From positions 124,001 through 188,000 of the forward strand of contig BGZK01000493.1 of assembly GCA_005406025.1 (NCBI GenBank): a stretch of DNA of 64,000 nucleotides. Direction: 5' to 3'. Numbering within the stretch: position 1 is the first letter of the stretch; each line of letters starts with the position of its first letter. Below the pieces are notes generated by a model. That model made no database searches, was not told the DNA's origin, and saw only the letters and a program-made list of their open reading frames with translations. This DNA comes from Eumeta japonica. Taxonomy: Eukaryota > Arthropoda > Insecta > Lepidoptera > Psychidae. Shown piece after piece: positions 25,431-36,939 of this stretch. The translations under genes were made by a program, and so were the position numbers.

Positions 25431-25599
25431 TATATATATAATATTAATAAATATGTAAATACATATGTAAATAAATAATATTATTCTTTAAAAACATATC
25501 TATATAATTGAATGAATCTTCAAATGTATGTTCGCGCATAATTTCTCAACAACTACACCATATTGCATAATTTTTCTTTTACTGTTTATTATTATTATC
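25431..25599. other. AT-rich flank
   Basis: It begins with (TA)5, the right half of the target microsatellite, followed by AT-rich DNA without features. Confidence 0.6.
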
Positions 25600-26870
25600 A
25601 GGATAAGATTTGTATGAAGGGCGTAACCTTCTGTATCTGTCTGTCTGTTCATTCGAGGTATCTTCGGAACAGCTGAACAGATCACGTTGCGACCGTTACA
25701 GGAAGGTAAAACAGTTTCCTGGGCTACATTTAAGGTATTTTATAGCAATCATATTTAGGGTTCCTATGTTTAAAAAGAACCCCTGAAAATGAGATAATTT
25801 ATTGGAATCGAATCAAAAGTGGAACCGGAATCAAGCCGAGACGAAATGAAGAATGAAAAGCGGAATCGAAATAATGACGGACACGGCGTCATCGGTCGAT
25901 AAAAAAATGTAAGAAATCGTTCTACGTTCGCAAGAGGCCGGAGCTTAAAGCTGTCTATATAAATAAAAATCAATGTAGGTATATTTGTCCTCTTTGCGAG
26001 CCAATTCATCTACCAGATGGTGAAACTTTGGTGAAATATTGTACGCATGCCGGGGAAAGTTTCTTAAAAAAAAAAAACTAGCGCTTGTCCGCGTATTTGT
26101 ACTGTTATATCAAACTGATGAACCGTGTTCTTTTATTAATAGATATTTGCACTATTTTTGAGAAAATGAGGCTGCTAATATTTGACACCGGCTTCGTCCA
26201 TGAGTTTAGGTATATTCCTTAGACCAATTCGATAATTCTTTAAACTCATAGGAAGCTTCTCTATCCCCGAGTAATATTTTATATTGATAGTAGTATTTGC
26301 CCCATTTTCTCAAATCAGAGCCGGGACTGATAGCGGAATCGGATTTGAACGCTTGGACTAGGAGAAAGATCGAGAAAGGGATCAGAATCAGAATCAAAAG
26401 CCGGACCGAGGCCGAAATTGGCAACGGGACTGGGGTCGAAATCGAGTGTAGAGGCAGGATCGAAACTGAAAGTGTGATCGGAATGTTTTATGTTTCATGT
26501 ATTATACGTATTGGGATTTGTCACCGACTTCGATCATGTATTTGTATTATTGAACCGAACTACTGCACCGATTAAAAAAAAAACGATTTACTCATAGGAA
26601 GGTACACTATCCTCAAGTAATATTTCCTATATTTTATTTTGATACTAACCTCCGGCTTCGTTCAAATTGGTAGCGGTAATTGTGATTGGTAGCGAAATCT
26701 GAATTAAAAGCGGAACGAGAGCAGAAATGAGAACGTAACTAAGATTGAAAACGAGTGCGGGGACGACATTAGAACCGAAAGTGTGATTGGGATAGAAATT
26801 TAAATTTAAATTGACATCGATCGATACACAAGAAGAAGAAATTCATTCTACATCCATCTTGGTGCAGCTG
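25600..26870 (+). repeat. Cluster of degenerate GGAATCG/GATCGG interspersed repeats
   Basis: The stretch carries repeated words such as GGAATCGAA, GGAACCGGAATC and GAAAGTGTGATCGG at 25800-25880, 26320-26485 and 26670-26790. Two halves (26150-26490 and 26500-26870) are diverged direct copies: both contain ACTCATAGGAAG followed by CTATCC and AGTAATATTT, and both end in GAAAGTGTGAT. A CTAGCGCTTGTCCGCG end lies at 26078, and a TCTGTCTGTCTGTTC patch at 25637. The right part ends in AAATTCATTCTACATCCAT, the tail shared with the repeats near 11520 and 28390. Frames crossing it (for example 26297-26575) are not genes. Confidence 0.55.
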
Positions 26871-28229
26871 CAAGCATTAACCATACGGACAAGTCAGTTA
26901 CAAGAAAGTGCAAAACAGCATTTGCCCGGTCAGCTAATTTGTAGTAAGACCCCGATTGCATACTTTAATAAAACATATTTATGTTTTCAGTGATTAATAA
27001 CCCATCCTGAAGGAATACCATATCAGCACATTATTTTAGTTTTCATTTTTTAGATTAAGAGTAATTTATTTAAGTAATCGTAAAAACTGATTTTATCAGC
27101 AACCAAAAAATTTAAACAACAATTTATGCAGTCATAAAATCAAATACTATGCATCTATATCGCAATCCATGAATATATTAATACCTTTACAATAGCTAAA
27201 TGTATTTTTAGTTCCAACTCCTATAAATTCCTGAACATTAGAGCGTTTATGAAATTCACGCGTTTAAGTCTGTCTGAAAATTGTAATAATGGGACAAGAT
27301 ATTACATGCCCTTTTCAAATGCGTTTTCAAAGCCATAGATATAAAGAGTACCTGTTCTGAATCATAGACTTTTAATTTTTTTTCAGATAAGTTACATACG
27401 TCTTTCACATTTATAGCGATGTGCTTCAAATTAAGTTAAAAATTAAACATGTCAAAATATCGATTATCTTAGAGATTTTGGCATTTCTGACATGAATTTA
27501 GTATTACAAATGTTAATATTTTTAAAACTAATTTAGTCAACTGTCAATTGTGAAGTTAAAACAATGTATTTTGACGTGTTTAATTTTTAAATTTAGCAGT
27601 TATCAATTAATTATTTCAAGGGAGAATTTCAAACACGCCGCTGTTAAAGTCGCAATACCAAAGTTTAATTTTGAAGTATCTTTGTTTATCTCGTAAAATA
27701 TCATCAGAAATATATACCCAATAAATAGGTATATTTCAACTCAAAATATTTAATGGCTACTTATACTTATATTTCAAATGTACCCATATTTGATTTAGCG
27801 CAACAACTTACTGATTTAAAAAGAAGTTGATCAATAGTCAATAAGACTCGAGTTTCGAGGGTTCCGAGCAATATAATATTTAAAAATAATTTGGGCGTAT
27901 TCTATAGCAGTATAATTATTAAATTATGGATTACATGAAAATAAGGTGAAAAATAAACGCATTTTCAAATTCCTTCATAATCCTTGAATACCTGAATACG
28001 AAGTGAGATTATATAAAATAAAGGTTATGTAAACAAAAATATGTAATTTAATTTTTTTTTTTAATTCCATGCTCATTATTAAAAACCTGACTGTTTGTCA
28101 ACGTGACTATATGCGGGTAAATGATTTCACAGATAATTCATAAAGCGACTACAACTGTCCAATTTAGAACCAGCAAAAACTAATTACCATTATTATCAGC
28201 AAAATGGTAGTTCATTATTACTAACAATA
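26871..28229. other. AT-rich intergenic DNA
   Basis: No gene, RNA gene or named repeat is seen. Confidence 0.5.
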
Positions 28230-28425
28230 ATGTTTAGAGTAGTACCAAGGTTAGTATTGAGGCCCGCTTTGATATTGAAAGCAGGAGCGGGATCGACACC
28301 GAAAAAGGGAACCAGAATCGATTTACACACCGGAAACAGGATTAGAAATACAGAACGTGTAGAAAACGAGGTCGATCAACAAACAACAAAGGAATTCATT
28401 CATTATCCACGTGAGCAAATTCGCG
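28230..28425 (+). repeat. Copy of the GATCGG / GAATTCATTC repeat family
   Basis: It has the same degenerate words (GGAGCGGGATCG, GGAACCAGAATCG) followed by AAGGAATTCATTCATTATCC and ACGTGAGC, matching the tails near 11525 and 26840 and, inverted, 13570. The 68-codon open frame is a by-product. Confidence 0.5.
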
Positions 28426-29200
28426 TGCAAAGTTGAATCAGAAAAATTTCAATACAAATTTGAACGAAAGAAAGTAACATTTGAAGAAAAATTTAATTTT
28501 TAAATTCTACTGTAACGATTAGTAGTAACACTTTTACTTATTCATAGACTATAAATCATCAGGAATATTTAAAGAATGCTGAGATGTCGTTTAGCATGAG
28601 TTTTATTCAAAACTAAAATTTCTTGTTCAACTAACTCTATCTCCGTTATGTAATAAGGAGTATTACAATCGGACAACTTTTAAATCTAGCTTCGACGATC
28701 GATAACGCCCTACAGACTCGCACGTTACTTTTCTTTTCACCAAATTCTTATACAATTAACACGATTTTCCCTTTTTGTGTACCCTAATTTGATTTCATAG
28801 GTATTTCACGATGCATAGAGAATATGTTCACTTCCTAATTTAGTTTAATACCCTGCACGCGTCAAAAAATGTGCACAATAACCTTTACGTATTATTATTA
28901 GCGTTACATATAGGAAATGTTGTTTTCTTTTTGTGGAATGGTAAAAAACTTGTGAATGATCTATAAATGATTAATGAAAAATGTCATTACTCATTAATAT
29001 ATTATTCCTGCTCTCGTAGTTTTTTTGACCAAACTTCCCATTAATTCAATTTTAATCCATTATATTGCATGATACGAAACACATTGATTGCCCGCGCCCA
29101 GTTCCGTCTTTTGTGGTTATTAAAGAAATGTGTTTATCTTCGTTGAACTTGCACATAACATTATATTCTATTTCCATTCACGTATTATTTAGCTTTTAAA
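28426..29200. other. AT-rich intergenic DNA
   Basis: Nothing recognisable. Confidence 0.5.
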
Positions 29201-29328
29201 AGGGTCCCAAACTTTGTGTACTCAAATGCCAACGCTCTGTGTGGCCAACGGTCCCGTCTATGTGTCTAAGGACCCTGGTTCTGTGCCCAAGGAACCCAAA
29301 TTACTGTCCCCAAAACCCTGTGTATAGC
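29201..29328. repeat. Degenerate 21-bp minisatellite
   Basis: Successive units such as GTCTATGTGTCTAAGGACCC, GGTTCTGTGCCCAAGGAACC and AAATTACTGTCCCCAAAACC share a CTGTG-CC-AAGGACCC pattern with about 21-bp spacing. Earlier units are less regular. It is probably old. A frame across it contains a stop. Confidence 0.55.
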
Positions 29329-31020
29329 CTATGATGGCCTTCTCACGCCACACTGTTGACAGTACTTACCGTTGATATGAATAAATCACTGCTGTTATAT
29401 ATGTAGCCGATTGAGATATTTGCTGCAACAAGTATATCAGGCGCTTAGGCGCTTACGATGGTTGGTATATAACGAAGTCGTTAACAAATTACGTTATGTT
29501 ATAATAAAATTATAATTAAAAGTTATTAAATTAACACATTCCTGTAACACCATTGCAATGCAAGTCGAATAATGAACTGTATTAATAACATAAAAACAAG
29601 GTAGATTTTTTCTATATATACGTCTAAAAATACTAACAAAAGTAGAAGAAAGTATCATAACACCTATGTATCAGTTCAGTACGCACATAGTGCCACATGT
29701 TACTAAAACTCGGTATACAATAAATCAAATACGGACACTTCTGTTTTGACAGATGCGGGGCGCCATCTTGAGACTGCGGGTGGGGCTTGTGTGTGGTCCC
29801 ACTTAGTAAAGTTGTAGCCATGTTCCTGCGTTATTAGCACTCGAGAACCAAAATATTTTGGAGATTTATTATCGTTTTGATATCCCACAAAATGTAAACA
29901 TTGAGTGGGGTTATATACATAAAGAAACTGTCTAAATTGTTTACAAATATTCGTGCTTTTTACCACTAGCATAGACTGAAAGAGGACCTAAATACTTGTA
30001 CATGCTTTTATTTCGCTATTAGTCGGACGGTTATCATGATTTACGATAAATGGGTAACCTACGCATTCATTATACAAACAATATGTATCCGATAGTTTAT
30101 AATGATTTATATAGAGAGGTATTATGACGCCGAATTGTCCTAAAACACTCGGAGAATTCTTTACAAAATAATGGCTGATTTTATGTACAAATTCAGGCTG
30201 GTGAGTAAGAACGCAATAAGTGCCTAATTTAACGCCTGGTCCTATCATTTTTCTGTTCTCATTTACTGCATTTTTTAACTGAACCTTTGAAATTATAACA
30301 ACTCGAAACAAACGCCAAAAATTAGTTTCGGTAAAGTTGCTATATATCGCTGTATATTATATTTACACATTAAATGTCTTTCTCGATGTATAATATTACT
30401 GAGTTAAGAAAACATATATTTCCGTACATCTATTTAAATTTTATTGTTATAGAAAAAATACGAAATTAAATCTTGAAGAAATAAAAAAATATTTTAATAT
30501 GTATTTCTCATTTGTATAATGTATATACTACTAGTTCTAAATTTAAATAGATTTTTAGATACTTCCTATCCAACATCTAAATCTAAAATCTCTAAATGTA
30601 TGTTTATTTTAGGCAAATGAAAAAACTGTATAATATGTATTTGAGTACACAAGTGAAATTTCTTTACGACACGTCATTTTTATTTTATTTTATATATTAA
30701 ATAAGTAGACTAAACGAAGTTTAATCAAAAGAGAAATATTTAATTATACAAGAAAAGCAGTTATTAAATAATTACATAAAAATAACGTCTTCGTTAAAAA
30801 GGAATAATTAGTTTCATTAAATTTACTAAAAAATAAAAAGTTTAAATTAAATGAATAAATTATACAATCGAAACGAACAAAACTTCTAATAATTCCGCCT
30901 ATTAACAATTTAAATTGTTATTATTTTTCTCTACTTAATGTAGCAGAATTATTACATGCTTGTTACATTCAATGAATGTATATTTATATGTTATTGAGTG
31001 TATAATTGTATATATATTAG
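29329..31020. other. AT-rich intergenic DNA, possible decayed repeat at 29740-29840
   Basis: Two minus-strand open frames (107 codons at 29988-30311, 89 codons at 29703-29972) have no recognisable motif and AT-driven composition. I do not call them genes. A GC-richer patch at 29750-29820 (GGCGCCATCTTGAGAC and following) interrupts otherwise AT-rich DNA and may be a repeat remnant. Confidence 0.4.
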
Positions 31021-31375
31021 ACCGTGAAAACCAATCATAATGCATCTCAAGACAATTCCGATACCTAAGCCCAAACACGACTATGCTACGTTGTTCCATT
31101 ACGGGATGTAAATGCCTAACGTTTGGCTCCATCTACAAACCTTGAAAATAGCTCATGTTCAAAGTGCATCTCCAGACAATTCCTACAAGCTCAATCACGT
31201 CTAGGATACGTTTTCTCATTATGGAGTTCCAATGCCAAACTTCCAGCTTCATTATCAGACCCTCAAAATCGGTCATGGTCAGAGTACATCTCAAGACGAC
31301 TCGTTGGAGTCGTCTTGAGCTCCAATACGTCTACAATATGTCATCATCATATCAGTCCAATTATACCATTTTTGT
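31021..31375 (+). repeat. Three diverged tandem units of about 119 bp
   Basis: The unit starts ACC-TGAAAA-C--TCAT at 31021, 31139 and 31259 (spacing 118 and 120). Each unit contains CATCTC-AGACAATTCC-type and ACG-CTA--ATACG-type blocks. Unit 3 has an extra perfect hairpin (13-bp arms, 31290-31302 and 31307-31319, loop GTTG). Open frames of 96 and 80 codons cross the array but differ from unit to unit, so coding is unlikely. Confidence 0.75.
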
Positions 31376-32244
31376 TTTGTCATCGATGCTTCGATAAATG
31401 TGCAAAATTTTAATTTAACCTAACGATTTATGTCAAAAGACAAAGTCTTGAAGACAAAACGTCACAAGAAGACATTGCAACAAGACGTGACGCTTATTTT
31501 TTTTATTGCCGTAATAAGTTTTTTCGCTATGGCGATAAAGAAGTTTCACTTCAAAAAGTCGTGGAAAACCTTTTATAAGATCATCGAGTGAGCATGACTT
31601 GGAATGATCATAAAAAAAAAAACTATTAAAATTTGTACTTCATTGTTTAGTTTTTCATTTTTTGTTCATCATTTGCCAATAAAAGTAATAAAAATCGTTA
31701 CTTTATTTTGTGAATATTGTTTTTTAATCAATATTATTAAATGTAAATTGCAGAACCAACTGTAATAACGCATTTTTTGTTAGATCTTTAAATAAAGTTA
31801 CGTTCGTACGTTGCCGAATTACCCAATATGAAAACTATTTTAAAAAATGGACTATGACGCCTATGCCAAAGGTTTCATAACGCAGTGAAGCTAAATGTGC
31901 AATTTCAAATCGAAATTACTTGCATCACCATCTCACTTTATGAATTTGATTATTTACAACAACACCGGCACAACGTGATATTGCTAGATTGTTTGTATTA
32001 AAGTATACATTCGATGCATACAATTTCTCAGACATACATAATAAACTTAAAAATATGTGTGTCTAAAAGACTTGTACGCAGATTTTGTTGTGTACAATTT
32101 TCGTTTAAATTACCCATAATAATTTATTGTTGTGAACATTTCAGATTGTCAACACAAGTTTGAAAAGTTATATTGGGATACAGAAAATTGTCTCCTTTGG
32201 AAGCTAATAACCAAAAATATACATATCATAGCTAATCGCTCTTA
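31376..32244. other. AT-rich intergenic DNA
   Basis: No gene is seen. A short AAGACAAA-GTC-TGAAGACAAAACGTC repeat patch lies at 31436-31490. Confidence 0.45.
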
Positions 32245-32430
32245 GGGCCTCTTCCACCATCTCCTTTTAAAGTCAATTTTAAAGAACAGTCACTTTTAAA
32301 ATTAATTTTGCGCTTTTAAACAGATTTTAGCCCGAATAACCGTTAAAAGGAGGACGTAGGACGCATATTTTATTTTAAAATTGACCTTTTGTTAAATGTT
32401 AGATTGAAGAGAGATGGTGGAGGAGGCTCT
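32245..32430 (+). mobile_element. MITE of the GGGCCTCTTCCACC family, copy 1
   Basis: 186 bp, with terminal inverted repeats GGGCCTCTTCCACCATCTC (left) and, reading inwards from the right, AGAGCCTCCTCCACCATCTC. It is flanked by TTA on the left and TTAA on the right, so the target is TA or TTA. The interior is AT-rich with repeated TTTTAAA words and encodes nothing. The end sequence and small target are compatible with PIF/Harbinger (TWA target) or Tc1/mariner (TA target) derivatives; I cannot decide. Confidence 0.8.
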
Positions 32431-34127
32431 TAAGGAATTTTAGTGCTGTTTTAAATACCTGTTTAACGTAAATGACCCAAAATATTTTATAATGGAATGA
32501 AAATTTATTATGTATAAAAATTTATTTATTTATAATGTTTCTCTTCTTGTATGCCGATTCACAAAAAAATACATTCTTCTATAATCTCATCAGAATCTGT
32601 GAAAAAATCGCCGAATGGTACGCCTATACACCGATAAGCATTAAGGTCCCTTTCTATGCCTTGGCTACGGAACCCTAGCATCCGTAATTTCATTTCCTTT
32701 GTACAGTTCAGAATTAGCAAAACAGAAACAAAAACATAACAACTTCATAAAATACTTAACATATTATTTATAAACAATGATTACTTTCACATGCACCACA
32801 TTCATATCACACTTGATGATGGGCATCGTAATCGATAGGGGCGGTGCGCAACTGGTGCGGCTGTCACACGATTACGCCGCGCCCGGCGACAATGAGGATG
32901 TTATTTACATTAATGCGCCGCAGAGGTGTGGCGGTTGCGATCAGCTGCATGTATTTATTGCGCCCGAGTCGTTCGTGTCATCTGCGCACTAATTTGTTTA
33001 GCATGTTTTATGTTAAATTTGCGGCGGCGCTTGGTTTAAAGGACAGCCGTCCCCTACACCATCGATCATTTGTGTAGATGCCTCCTACAGATAATACGAT
33101 GAAATGGCATAATTAAGATAATTTTTGTCCTTTGTCAATGTTATAAAAACTACAATATGCCATAAGTGAATTACACAGTTTAATCGTCTAAGTCAAATTA
33201 AAATAACTTGCAAGGAGCAATTTTAGTTTCAGTGCTTTTGTGCAAAAACGAATCACAATATACGTTGAATATTGGAAGTATCCATATATCTTTAATAATT
33301 TAAATTTAACGTCACATATTTTCTGCAATAAGTATGTAATTATACACATCACATTGTTTATAGTGTGCTTTTTTTATTATACGAACGGCTCTGTGTTAGC
33401 CTATGCAAATTTTTTACTGTGCTATTTTGGTAAGTGTAACATCAGATGTCCGGAGCTGGCGGCAAATAAAAATCTTGGTAGATTACACACATTATATTTT
33501 TATGTAAGGAAATATATCTCACGATTCATATCAGGAAGGGGAAGTAAAAAATGTATTTATATTCCATCCCTACGTTCTTTGGTCAAGGAACCATCTTCCC
33601 ACGTAATCACTCTCATTCAAGCACGAATTTACAAAATTAAGTTAGAAAATCTTGGTGTCTTTTGTCGTAGGCAACCTCAACGCTATACTCTCCCTACTCT
33701 ACAAAAAAAAAAATGAATCTAGCAGGTGACTCATTTTTCCCATCTCTACGAGAAGTCACACACTGCCTGATTTGTACGATACATGATTATGCAACTCCGA
33801 AGCAGTTGTCAATCCAATCCGAACGACTTCCGCATTTAGGCCTACTAAATTAGCTATTCTCCGAACATATATAATAATTTAAGCACATAGTTAAAAGTGT
33901 TATGCTATTTACAGATATGATGTAAGCGGTATAAAAATCACTTTAAATAAAACACTCATTAACTCTACATCCTGACACACGTTTAAGTGACAATTGCACT
34001 TTCTGATGATACACTACATTGGTGAGCATTCAAAGACCTAGAACATCTCGCCAACATATAGGATTAGGGAAAAGCAGGTTTTTGTATTTTATACACGAAT
34101 TCAAAATAACATTTCGTCATATTTTAT
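32431..34127. other. Intergenic DNA with a GC-rich patch and one long open frame
   Basis: It includes a repeat end (CCTTGGCTACGGAACCCTA, 32660-32678), the GC-rich patch listed at 32777-33077, and a 158-codon plus-strand frame at 33240-33716, the longest in the window. That frame is AT-composed, starts in a poor context and has no recognisable domain. I regard it as unproven. Confidence 0.4.
32777..33077 (+). promoter_or_regulatory. GC-rich conserved-looking patch (enhancer or exon candidate)
   Basis: CpG and GC content are high against very AT-rich flanks. It contains ATCGATA, a CAGCTG E-box, TTTATTGCG and a TAATTTGTTTA site. A frame of 71 codons from 32777 is open with a non-random look (for example GDNEDVIYINAPQRCGGCDQ), so a coding exon is an alternative. 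No clear splice pair was found. Function is unproven. Confidence 0.25.
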
Positions 34128-35130
34128 TAACATTTAGTTATAATATATACATGCCATTTTGTTCAACAACTTGTTGCCATTTTGTAGGTTGTGACATAAT
34201 CTTACTACAGTAGAAATTTTGGGACTTCCGATCAAAAAACTGCTACAAGTAGTTTTAATAATCCTTTTCTTATGTTAACCTAACACTATACCTTTAAGAA
34301 TTCTGAAGAGGCTGAAACAGGTAAAAATCTGAAGGTGCAAGATCATGGTTTATGGTGGATGCATTAACACTTCCCAACCAAACTCTTTCAATCTTTGCAA
34401 TGATGTGTGTGGTCTGGCGTTGTCATGGTGAAAAACCACACCCTATCTGTTGATCCATTCCGGTAATTTTTTCTCTACTTCTTGCTTGAGTCTCATCAGC
34501 TCTTGGCAGTAGAGATCCGAATCGATGATTTTGCCCGGCGGTAAAAGCTTATAATGAATAATGCCCTTCCAGTCCCACTATACACGTAGCCTCAACTTAT
34601 TACGAGTTAATTTGGGTTTCGCTGTAGTCTATGGAACTTGTTTTACTTTTGACTATGATCTTTTTCGTTCTTGTCGTAGTAAATCCATTTTTCATCACCA
34701 GTGCTCAATCTTTTAAAAAACGATTCGGTTTCATTAAGTCAATACACGAATTCATGAATATTAATGCAAATGACTACACGATTCATTAGGTTTCTTTCAG
34801 TGAGATCGGGTGGGACCCAGATATCGAGCTTTTTTGTATATCCAGCTTTTTTTGAACGGGTCAAAACTGTTTTGTGGTCAATCCCCAGCTCTTCAACTAC
34901 GTTGAAGAACTAATATGCCAACCTTGCTCTATATTTTTTCAAAATAGCAACGTATTTATTCCTTAAAGATCGTCCAGAGCGAGATTCATCTTTGACATCA
35001 AAATTACCGGACTGAAAACGCTTGAACCAATTTTGTGCTACTCTTACCGACTCTGCATTAGGTCCATGAGCGTCACAAATTTTATTTCAAGGCTTGTGTG
35101 ACAGTTTGCCTTTTTTATAATAAAACTTGT
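34128..35130 (-). pseudogene. mariner-family transposase pseudogene
   Basis: Read on the minus strand, the piece begins with the N-terminal DNA-binding region (GPNAESVRVAQNWFKRFQSG, then NFDVKDESRSGRS). It continues through all three parts of the DD34D catalytic site: GDEKWIYYDK, HHDNARPHTS and DLAPSDFYLF, the last in a shifted frame. It ends with the typical KWQQVVEQNG C-terminus and a TAA at 34128-34130. The transposase would cut and paste the element at TA targets. Several stops and frameshifts make it dead. I could not identify the terminal inverted repeats, so element borders are open. Confidence 0.9.
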
Positions 35131-36179
35131 AATTTGTAAAAAAACTAATTTCAATTTACACCATGTAACCAACCTTTTTAATCGACCTATTACGTCATTC
35201 TCAATTATTGTAAGGTCTCTTCTTTTAAAATCGGTTAAATATAACATTACCTACTTATATCCTTCTTTTACTTCAAGCACTCTCGACAACTTATAACCTC
35301 CACAATTTTTTCTAGTAATGATGACTTTCGCTGAAGCCAAATGAACTTTTGAACGTAGACAATGAGATGTAGGTTTCATTGCCTCGAATAAACACACCTT
35401 TCGATAGTTCCAAAACCTTCTACATAAGGCTTTATCACTTAACCATTTCGCATAATACTACATCAGACAAAGAAATTTTGAATTCGCCTACCTTGTGGGA
35501 TGGCCACTCACTGTCCAGGTGCGGCAAATTTCATTCCGGCTAAGTCTCTGCAGTAATGCAACACATCGGGACCTCAATATTTCCTATCAACGCTTGTTCT
35601 AATTGCTCCTAATACGCCAACGGTTTCGCGATAAGAAAGTCATTGTTACATTTTTGGTTTCTGAATAATGGATTATTTTAAATTGAAATTGTTGTAGTTG
35701 TAAAGACCGTCTAACCAATTTTTATTCATGTTTCTATTTCAACCAACATAGGGACTGGCCATGTTGTTTGTCACCATTTGAAAGTTCATTCGTCAGATGT
35801 AGTGCTTAATGTAATTTAAATCCCATAACCGTCTTTGCTCATAATTGCGCAACATATTCATGCTCTATGGTGAAATGCCTTTTTTCTAGTTTTGTTAATT
35901 TGCATAAGGCGTAGGCTATCAGATGCATCTCTATTACACCTCATATCAAAACCGTCAAAATTTTCCTTTGAAGAGATTCATGTCTTTAGCATATTATCAC
36001 CGGAGGACTACATCATTATGTTTTGAATTTCATATCACGGTGCACTATAACACCGTTAATTCGAAATTCACTTTAATACCACAGTTAGTGGCGAACATAT
36101 ATTAGCAAAATTATGTCAGTGAAACTTCCAATATTTTAAGAATAAACCTAAGAAATAACACAACTTCTTCGTATTCTTG
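35131..36179. other. AT-rich intergenic DNA
   Basis: It probably includes the unresolved right end of the mariner copy (CCATGTAACCAACC near 35161). Nothing else is recognised. Confidence 0.4.
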
Positions 36180-36400
36180 GAGGTTTCCAACTCCGAATCG
36201 ACTTTAGTTTATATGGTTCAATAGTAATACCCACATCAGACACTTCATATCGTTCACCTTCGATGTCAAATTTTGCATTTGCTCGTTTTAACGTGAGGTT
36301 TGCTTCTTCTTGATCTTTGCAAAACTATTGGGAAAAATTATCATAACCAAACACAATAATAGCATCTGCATAAATTATGGCATGTTTGTACATACTTTAA
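36180..36400 (-). pseudogene. Possible LINE reverse-transcriptase fragment
   Basis: On the minus strand, across frame changes, the translation resembles the palm and following region of non-LTR reverse transcriptases: a YAD-box-like start (about 36370-36385), then a stretch ending in a conserved EVSDVGITIEPYK-type segment at about 36210-36250. It is short and broken. Similarity is judged by eye only. Confidence 0.35.
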
Positions 36401-36711
36401 TCTTATCTACATAAATTGAGGCCTATACGGCTTTATATAACATTATATGCCTATAAGACCTGAATTTTCTACTAAATTGACGTCTATATTGTATTCATAA
36501 TATTCATGTATTCAAAATTTACAACCTTATTTAAAAAATAAGCTTTACTTAAAATTACCGTACCCTCTAAATCGCGAATAACACAAAACATGTGCCCTTT
36601 GTCTTTCATAATATTCCACTTTGAAACTATTATTCTAGTAAAATTCATAATATTACCACTCATTTTATGCAAAGTCATCACGGAATCCCGAGGCACTACA
36701 TTGTTACTCAC

Positions 36712-36887
36712 ATTGCAAACCCTACGTTTGCATAACTGCATGTTCTATAACGGTTTGGACTTTTGGATGACGGCGTATATTCGTTCTCCTCACACTCATC
36801 TATGTTCTGCCAGCAACGACTATAGGTTGCGAAAAGAGACGAAGCTAATGGTGACTGATCCGTGACAGTCAATGTAGCTTTTATATA
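36712..36887 (-). promoter_or_regulatory. Possible minus-strand TATA/Inr promoter with first exon
   Basis: On the minus strand TATATAAAA (36887-36879) is followed by GATCAGTC. The A of TCAGT at 36856 lies 29 nt after the TATAAAA start, the spacing expected in arthropod core promoters. From there a short leader leads to ATG 36800, which opens 25 codons to a stop at 36723. A good donor GTGAGT follows at 36711-36706. That would make a 145-nt first exon, non-coding apart from a short upstream frame. Alternatively the frame from ATG 36938 (MVLLRLLKFR...) reads straight through to the same donor. No downstream exon was identified. A retrotransposon LTR could also carry such a promoter. Confidence 0.3.
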
Positions 36888-36939
36888 GAGACTTTCTTCA
36901 CTGTACGCCCGAAACTTAAGTAACCGAAGAAGAACCATT

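Noticed and set aside
29988..30311. 107-codon minus-strand frame
   Set aside because: AT-composed, no recognisable domain, no promoter or splice signals found.
31290..31319. microRNA-like hairpin
   Set aside because: Perfect arms of only 13 bp with a 4-nt loop and no miRNA-like mismatches; a fold-back duplication explains it better.
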